The translations under genes were made by a program, and so were the position numbers. Positions 57,599 to 64,000 of a stretch of DNA of 64,000 nt are shown piece by piece (positions within the stretch are counted from its first letter, which is position 1; every line of letters starts with the position of its first letter). The notes below the pieces were generated by a model. It was not told where the DNA came from and made no database searches. It saw only the letters and a program-made list of their open reading frames with translations. The DNA lies in contig JAGEOH010000217.1 of the NCBI GenBank assembly GCA_032207245.1, positions 5,001 to 69,000 on the forward strand. The letters run 5' to 3'. Origin of the DNA: Pardosa pseudoannulata. Taxonomy: Eukaryota; Arthropoda; Arachnida; Araneae; Lycosidae.

Positions 57599-60259
57599 AT
57601 GAATATTCAGAGTAATACTAACCGTGTTCATAATTACGAAAAGGAAATCAAAATGGAAGATGTACCAGTAATTGAAAAACTTAATATACGCATTAACATC
57701 TATGGATATGAAGATCAAGTTTATCCTCTAGACATATCCGATGTAATAAGTTTATTACTCATCTCAAAAGAAGATGTGCGCCATTACTGCTTAATTCATA
57801 ATATGTCACGTCTTCTAGCGAATTTGGTAAATCGCCAGCATAAAACTTATTACTGTGACCATTGTCTCCGTAGATTTCGAGAAGAAAAAATCCTCAATGA
57901 GCATCTTCCGTATTGTAAAGAGCATGCACCTCAATTTGTAAAAATGCCATCTCCCGAAAATAGCATATTACAATATACAAATCTGAATTATCACCATATT
58001 ATACCTTATATTATACATGCCGATTTTGAGTCTTTGTTGACACAGTGCACACAATTTGAATCTATGGGTCCATTCACTGAAAAGTTGAATAAGCATGAGG
58101 CCTGCGGTTATGCGTATGTTATTGTTGGAAATGATGGTAAAAGTTTAAAACCTGTGACTGCTTATAGAGGAGAGGACGCTGCAAATCATTTCTTAAATAA
58201 CAATTTCAGAAAAAAATGAGTTGGCTGAAAAATTAGCCTATAATAATGTCACCTCAAGATGAAGAAGAGCTACTCTCTGTTCAATATGTCATCGAAAACT
58301 ATATAAAGACCACGATTATTTAACAGGAAGGTATAGAGGGGCTGCACATAGCATATGTAATCTACAATATAGAATGTGTAAAACAATACCTGTGGTATTT
58401 CATAATCTGAAGAATTATGATGCACATCTAATTATGCAGGGCATTGGAAAATTGAAAGATTACAATATCCATGTTATTGCAACAAATGTGGAAAAATATA
58501 TTTCGTTTTCACTATCTCAGAAGTATAATAACATACTTGTACGGATACAATTTGTAAATGTTTTCCATTTTTAAATACGTCTCTAGAAAAATTAGTAGAA
58601 AATTTACCAAAAGCAAAATTTCTTATTTTAAAAGATAACATAGATCTACTTTTACGTAAGGGTGTATACCCATATGAATATATATCTTCTTTCACAAAGT
58701 ACAGAGAAAAAACTCTTTACCCCCCCAATCTGCATTCTACAGTAGCTTACGCGACGACCATGTTAGCAAGGAAGATTATGCACATGCACAGAATGTTTGG
58801 GAATCGTTTGGCATTAGTAACTTAGGAGAATATCATGACTTGGTTTGGAGTGCTACGGTCTACTTTTTGCAACACGAGGGCTAATGAGACCCTACAGCTT
58901 AAAGCCGATTCCGAACGGCTACGAACAACCATGCCACAGTGGGATTCGAACCCACGAACTCCGGTACCGAAGGCCAGCACCCTAACCAATCGGCCGTTGT
59001 TCGGCGAATATCATGACTTATACGTTAAGAGTGATGTGCTACAGTTGGCCAAAATTTTAGACATCTTTGTTTTCAACATTATGGTATCGATTGTGCACAT
59101 CTCCTGTCTGAAAATGACACAACAGCCTCTTGAACAGACATAAATATGTATCTTTTTATTGAAAGAGGAATTCGTGGTGGTGTCGCTATGATAAGTAAAC
59201 GCTGGGCATGTGCGAATAACAAATATTTAGAGAATTTTAATCCAGAAAATCCTAGCACATATATCCTATATTTAGATGCTAACTTTCTATGTCTGAACCT
59301 CTACCGTTTTCCAATTTCACATGGACATCTCCAGAAATCGTCACAACTGCGTGGATACATTCCCTTCGAAATTATGATTCACAAGGATATATTTTGGAAG
59401 TGGATTTAGAATATCCATCTGAATTGCACGATATGCATAATGATTATCCACTAGAAGCTGAAAAATATGATATCACCTTATTCACTAAATCAAATTAAAG
59501 GCATGCAATATGTACCAACAGAAAAGTTAGTAAATCATAAGAAACACTATGTAGTACATTACCGCAATTTGCAGTTTTATTTATTAATGGGCATGAAATT
59601 GACGAAGGTTCATAGAGTTCTAAAATTTCAGCAGAGGCCATACATTGGATTTAATAGCACACAGAGAAAATAGGCGAAGTCTACCTTTGAAAAATTTATG
59701 AACAATTCAGTGTATGGCCTACTATGGAAAACGTTAGGAATAGGAAGGAAATAGAATTAGTTCATAAAGACATAAGATCAGAAAAACTTGTAGCTGATCC
59801 ATTCATTTAAAATATTCAGTGATGACTTTGAGTAAGGAGAACCGTAAAAAATGTTATTTGAAATAAACCTATCTATGTTGGATTTACAGTATTGGAATTA
59901 TCAAAACTCCACATGTAGAAATTCCATTATGAATATGGTAACAAGGCACAACTACTTGATTCCCTGACGTATTATATCGAGAATATGAAGATATGAGCCA
60001 TGATAAACATCGTTATCCACTTCTTGTACAGTATAGAAAATAAGAAAAAAATCGGTTGCTTTAAGGTTCTATTGGTTGGGTTACTCCTCTCCAGGTGAAA
60101 AGAAAACCCGAGCATTACAAAGATGCTTTATTTGAAGGTGGAATTAGTAGAGATGTGCAAAGCAATTACCATCAACTTTTTACAATTCGCCAAAATAAAA
60201 AAACATTATCAGCTCAGGATAAGAGATTTATTTTAGAAAACGGCATTCGGACATTATAA
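57599..60259 (+). pseudogene. Protein-primed DNA polymerase B, decayed
   Basis: This is the replicative polymerase of Polintons. The first 206 codons (57599-58219) are open: 'EDVRHYCLIHNMSRLL', a zinc ribbon with 'YYCDHCLRRF', and exonuclease motif I 'HADFESLL'. In changing frames follow 'HDYLTGRYRGAAHSICN', exonuclease II 'FHNLKNYDAHLI', exonuclease III 'EYHDLYVKSDVLQLA', 'ERGIRGGVAMIS', motif A 'YILYLDANFL', 'LEVDLEYPSELHDMHNDYPL', motif B 'FMNNSVYG' and the C-terminal 'LSAQDKRFILENGIRTL'. Motif C is damaged: where a TDTDS-type core is expected, near 59955, the codons give only 'LLDSLTYYIE', an apparent 12-base deletion removing a catalytic Asp. A SINE sits at 58842-59005. It lies next to the right end, as usual. 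Confidence 0.92.
58842..59005 (-). repeat. tRNA-derived SINE with perfect 14-bp target duplication
   Basis: The 14-bp sequence GAATATCATGACTT stands at 58828-58841 and again at 59006-59019. Between them lies a 164-bp SINE. On the minus strand its head reads like a tRNA, with an A-box-like region and the B-box GGTTCGAATCC. The tail at the low-coordinate side ends in CCAAA-type sequence rather than poly(A). It was inserted into the exonuclease III region of the Polinton polymerase, so the SINE moved after the Polinton arrived. Confidence 0.93.
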
Positions 60260-60491
60260 AATAGGAAATTTAAATCAAAATATAGTAATTTAATGTACGG
60301 ATTGTTGTCATACATACATCATACCGGGTAGTGGTGGGAACAATTAAAAAAAAATTTCCCTGGTTCTTAAAACCAGCTGATATTTTAGTATCTTTGTAAA
60401 ATCTATTTTCATACTGAAATATTTGTCGGTTTTATTTTATTTTATAAATATATTACTTGAAATGATATATTTTTAACTATAATTCATGTTG

Positions 60492-60670
60492 TTTAAATTA
60501 ACATTTGAGTTAACCACTTTACTTTCGAACTCCCAGCTTTTCCCATTTCGAAAACATCTCGGAGATGATAACGAATCAGAGGTACCAAACCCCACTTTTG
60601 CGGAGGGACTTCCGCTGACAACACGGAGGGTGTCCTCCGGGTGATCTAGAACCGACCTTTTTATACTACT
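60492..60670 (-). repeat. Polinton right terminal inverted repeat
   Basis: It is the reverse complement of 47591-47765 with scattered differences and a short extra stretch near 60631-60640. The inward-pointing TATA is present here too. It is followed by GATGTA, the near-duplicate of the left flank. Confidence 0.93.
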
Positions 60671-63600
60671 GATGTATGTCCATTTTCAGAATTGGAGCCA
60701 AAGTCGACTCCATTTTCGATTCTCCTACTTGCCTGACAGCAATATTTGATCAAGTCCATCAACGCCGGTTGGGAGTCGAAGATTCGATAGGGCCTCCAAG
60801 TATTGATACACAGTAAATGCTAATTAATGCTTAAAAAATCTTAAAATGTAGACCCATATATTGAAATAGATTTAAAAAAGAGTAATTTCCAGAGTTTATT
60901 AAGTGGAATTTTGCTTAGGGACTTCAGCAAAGCAGATGAGGGACAAGGGCCGTTTGCATGTGCCGGTAAAGTTCCCTTCATTTTACCCGGTAAAAGATAT
61001 TTTACTTGGAGGACAGACATACATGAGCAATCATTCATTTTTGCCGGGATTGTCGAAAGAGCCACGTGATCATTCGGAAGTGCAATCCCATCATTGTGTC
61101 ATGCTTACTCTTTCACACAAAGCACATCTCCGTTTCTTTAAACTATTTTTAATGAATCACGTCAAAACTTTATCAAATTAGGATGAAGATTGTACATATT
61201 TTAGTCATTCCGGTATTAGAAATTAACATTCACTAGAAATTTCCATAAAATGTTTATTTGCTATGCAATGTTACGCAAATTCAGAACATTTTGTACTATA
61301 AAATATATTTTTTTTTATTAGTATAAAAATTCTATACTGTAACTATGTTTCATTTTAGGGTTAAATTATTCATTACATATCAAAATTATTCTTTAACTTG
61401 ACAATCTTTAGAAATTTTTTAAAGCTAAGTCTGCAGTACAAGACCATAGGTAAGGGTGGGTCCCGTTCTCCGAAAATCTAAAAGAATGTTATGTCATAAG
61501 ACAATGTCCCATGTTTATGGATGAACATGGACAGCCATGTTCTTAGAAAAAAACATAAAAGTTCTATCCTCGACCATAAAAGTCTTGCGGGCTGCTATGC
61601 GGGTACTTTTCTAACCCGTAGGATAAAGTGGAGTACTGATATTTTGAAACGAACACTCATCATAGTTCTAGAAAGTGGAAAGCTCAAACACCAACAATCA
61701 CTTCATCTATGTATTCAACAAGACTTCCTTTACCACTCGGATCATTCCTTCTGGTGGCAAAAATTATTCGCTTGCATAATATGGAAATCGAAATGATTGG
61801 TTAGCTTGGGGAAACGACTCGAAAGTAATGTCGATATCGCGTAGTATTTATCAATCAAGTTGCCGAATTTCAATCGACCCCAATCGATATTCCCCTTCTG
61901 TTACAGAGGAGAAGAGCACCATGCTCCAGAGGTGGAAAAGTGCCTATTTCTTTAATTATCAATAATATTTAGCAGCTCCCTTCCAACTGATGAAAATGCT
62001 TTCAGCACAGTTGTTAGACGAGGCATCTTTTTTTTTGGGGGGGGGAGGGGTTTCTGAGAGACAAACACTACTTGTACGGCAAACGTGTAACTTAATATTA
62101 AGGTCTTGTAACATATCGTACATGTAGCGATATGTCCATGTTACTGCATGGTCGCTATCTTCATTCTTCAAATTCAGTTAAAGTGAAAGGATTTTTTTGC
62201 ACTTAAGCTAGCATTCCAAGGCGTCAATTACAGCTTTGACAATCATTATTTCATACAGATATTCTTTTAAACTGTCTACTGCTCTACCTATTGAGATGAC
62301 AGAACAACGACAACGCCATCTAATAAAAAAAAAAAAAAAATACTATTTGGAATTTATTTTGCTTAAGTCACACAAACCTAGCTTCATCTTCATCCGTTTG
62401 GTGGTTTTTACCTTTATTTGTTATCGAATTATTCAACTTTGAATTTTGGATCCCCGGTATATATAAACATACCTGCAAAAATTGCAATAATTGCTCTAAC
62501 TTACTACCCTTCTTTTGACGAAAATATCATTTTTAAAATTGTCTGCTTAACATATGCCTTGGCACATATACGATATGGTGACAAAATTTCAAGGTCATAT
62601 AATAGTTTATTAAAAAAAAAAGCATTTTTTATCATGATTGGGGCCATTTGTTTACAACGCATTCCTTGTTTCATATGCCTCATTGGGTTAAAATTTTGAT
62701 AGAATCTATGAAAGATTATGTCGCAAGGAGCATTCTAAAAAATTAAAAATCACTTTAAGGAAATTTTTCGTTAGTATCCGATTTTAAGAAAAAAACATTA
62801 ATGCCATTCATTTATTTAATCGAATTTATAATTGTACAAAGTTTCGATGTTCGAAATTTAAATTTTATTAAAAAGTTTTGTAACGTCTCTAAGCTATTTT
62901 TTAGGGGGGAAGGGGCTATTTTCACGACAGAAAGGAGACATTTTCAAAAATTCCATAGTGACCGACAGGGTTGTAAGCTTACAACGTTGTCGAGAGAGAC
63001 GAACAGTAAGACCTTACCATTTTACGACTGAGACCAACTTGTAGGAATAATTGTGTGATGGCCCATTCCCAATCTATGGAGAGGAAACCATTTACCAAGC
63101 CAATCCGATGTTGAGGAAACCGACCTCAGTGAGGCAAATCCAATTTAATACGATTGAGATGCATTTTGAGTTTCCTCGATTTTAATCTCCCGTTGTTCGA
63201 CACTGTCCATTTCAGTGGCTATCCCCTTCTAACTAAATCGACCTTACACACAACTCCACTACTCACATATATCCTGTTTGCGTATGCCATTATTTATAAT
63301 TCTCGTTTTCACAATTTTGTTATTTGCTGTATAATATACGTTGTAACTCAAATAGTATATCCAGTTTTAATAACACTCGACTATCTACGAAAATAACGTG
63401 GTTAAATCCAAGCATATTTGTCCAACTCTTCCTCTCCATTCTTTTACTTTAGTTTCAAGATCTCGTTTTAACACTTTATTTCTATCTTCTGCAAAGGGAA
63501 CACAAATACGAAAGGATCCCCCAATACAGTTCAGAATCGAATCAAATTTCCGAAAATCTTTATTTGAAATCCGATAAATTTCATTTTCTAACTTTGAATA

Positions 63601-64000
63601 TTTGGAATATTTTATGAGCGATTTCTAGACGCTTTCAGATTTGCGGATATTGTTTAGGAAACTGAGAAAATGTCAAAAAATTTGTCCAATTCCCAGAGGG
63701 TGGAAAAACATGGAACAATGAAAAATATTAAAACATTGCATAAGTTCAAATAATTGTTTATATGTATAGTATTTAGCGAAAGAAATTCCGTACCTGATTT
63801 TCTTTACATTTATATCAGGACTACAGAAAAATATAAAAGTAATTGATTATCAGGAAAAACAATAGGAACATTTTAGTGAAAATAAGAAATTCATATCTTT
63901 TAAATTTGTCATATTTCATGTAACAGCCTTGTTTACGCTTCTTTTCAAAATACCGTTAAAAAGTTATAAAATTTGAGATTTAAAGTCCATTAATAGCGAA
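60671..64000. other. Intergenic DNA, no gene recognised
   Basis: A stretch at about 60850-61075 is open in two overlapping frames on + and is less AT-rich, but neither frame resembles a known protein. A poly(A) run lies at 62323-62340 and a G run near 62037-62047. Nothing else was recognised. Confidence 0.4.

Larger units (their letters stand above)
47591..60670 (+). mobile_element. Polinton/Maverick virus-like DNA transposon, 13.08 kb
   Basis: It is bounded by inverted repeats of about 177 bases starting AGTAGTATAAAAAGG, and flanked by 6-bp near-duplicates GATTTA (47585-47590) and GATGTA (60671-60676); a 6-bp duplication is the Polinton hallmark. The contents match the family: integrase, protein-primed DNA polymerase B, adenain-like protease, packaging ATPase and two jelly-roll capsid genes. 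Such elements can integrate, replicate their own DNA and probably form particles. Gene order is integrase and virion genes on + (48082-52881), accessory genes on - (53222-54437), then RING, zinc-finger and polymerase genes on +. Most genes are broken, so this copy is defective. Confidence 0.95.

Noticed and set aside
58920..59000. tRNA gene
   Set aside because: The B-box and tRNA-like order belong to the head of a SINE with target duplications, and there is no complete cloverleaf.
60903..61181. 92-codon frame right of the Polinton as a host or Polinton gene
   Set aside because: It lies outside the terminal repeat and resembles nothing known; an overlapping frame is equally open.
1..64000. 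CRISPR arrays, operons or bacterial ribosome-binding sites
   Set aside because: No regularly spaced repeats of that kind exist, and splice sites, SINEs and mariner elements show a eukaryotic genome.

Overview
The window is AT-rich eukaryotic DNA, almost certainly from an arthropod. An arachnid such as a spider is my guess, based on the mix of mobile elements; no marker gene settles it. There are no bacterial operons, rRNA genes or CRISPR arrays. Outside the mobile elements the sequence is mostly non-coding, with many microsatellites, and only one short candidate host exon (11562-11602, behind a CpG-rich promoter-like islet) was found.

Layout. 1-25 kb holds old repeats: a tRNA-derived SINE family, a second dispersed repeat family, a decayed mariner (4.7-5.75 kb), a gypsy-like LTR piece (7.25 kb) and LINE fragments. 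At 25393-26897 lies a Tc1-type transposon with matching terminal inverted repeats, inserted in a (TA)n tract; its DD34E transposase carries two in-frame stops. At 30190-37130 a solo-LTR-like sequence (TG...CA ends, 4-bp ATAT duplication) is split by a nearly full-length R1/I-type non-LTR retrotransposon (gag-like ORF1, then endonuclease-RT-RNase H ORF2). A 235-bp direct repeat that looks like an extraordinarily long target duplication flanks it. 38-47 kb holds three further mariner/Tc pieces, one (46010-47234) with both ends intact.

The main object is a 13.08-kb Polinton/Maverick, a virus-like DNA transposon, at 47591-60670. It has about 177-bp terminal inverted repeats and a 6-bp target duplication with one mismatch. 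From left to right on + it carries a truncated integrase, a penton-like capsid protein, a pX-like basic protein, a major-capsid (F54H12.2-like) protein, an adenain-like protease, an A32/FtsK-like packaging ATPase and two small conserved virion-type proteins. In the centre on - are two accessory genes: an ALKBH2-like DNA-repair dioxygenase and an unrecognised gene. On + again are a RING-H2 protein with a SUMO-interaction-like motif, a C2H2 zinc-finger protein and protein-primed DNA polymerase B. Integrase and polymerase lie next to opposite ends. Protease, ATPase and the first small protein are still open frames; the others carry frameshifts or stops, the polymerase has lost part of its catalytic motif C, and a SINE with a perfect 14-bp duplication sits inside it. 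So the copy is dead but fairly young.

The most novel content is the accessory cargo: an AlkB-type demethylase with all iron and oxoglutarate ligands kept, beside a possible SUMO-targeted ubiquitin ligase, with introns predicted in two genes. The long duplication around the R1-like element and CTCF-like motifs (one in the Tc1 element, one inverted pair around 11.5/13.6 kb) also deserve attention.
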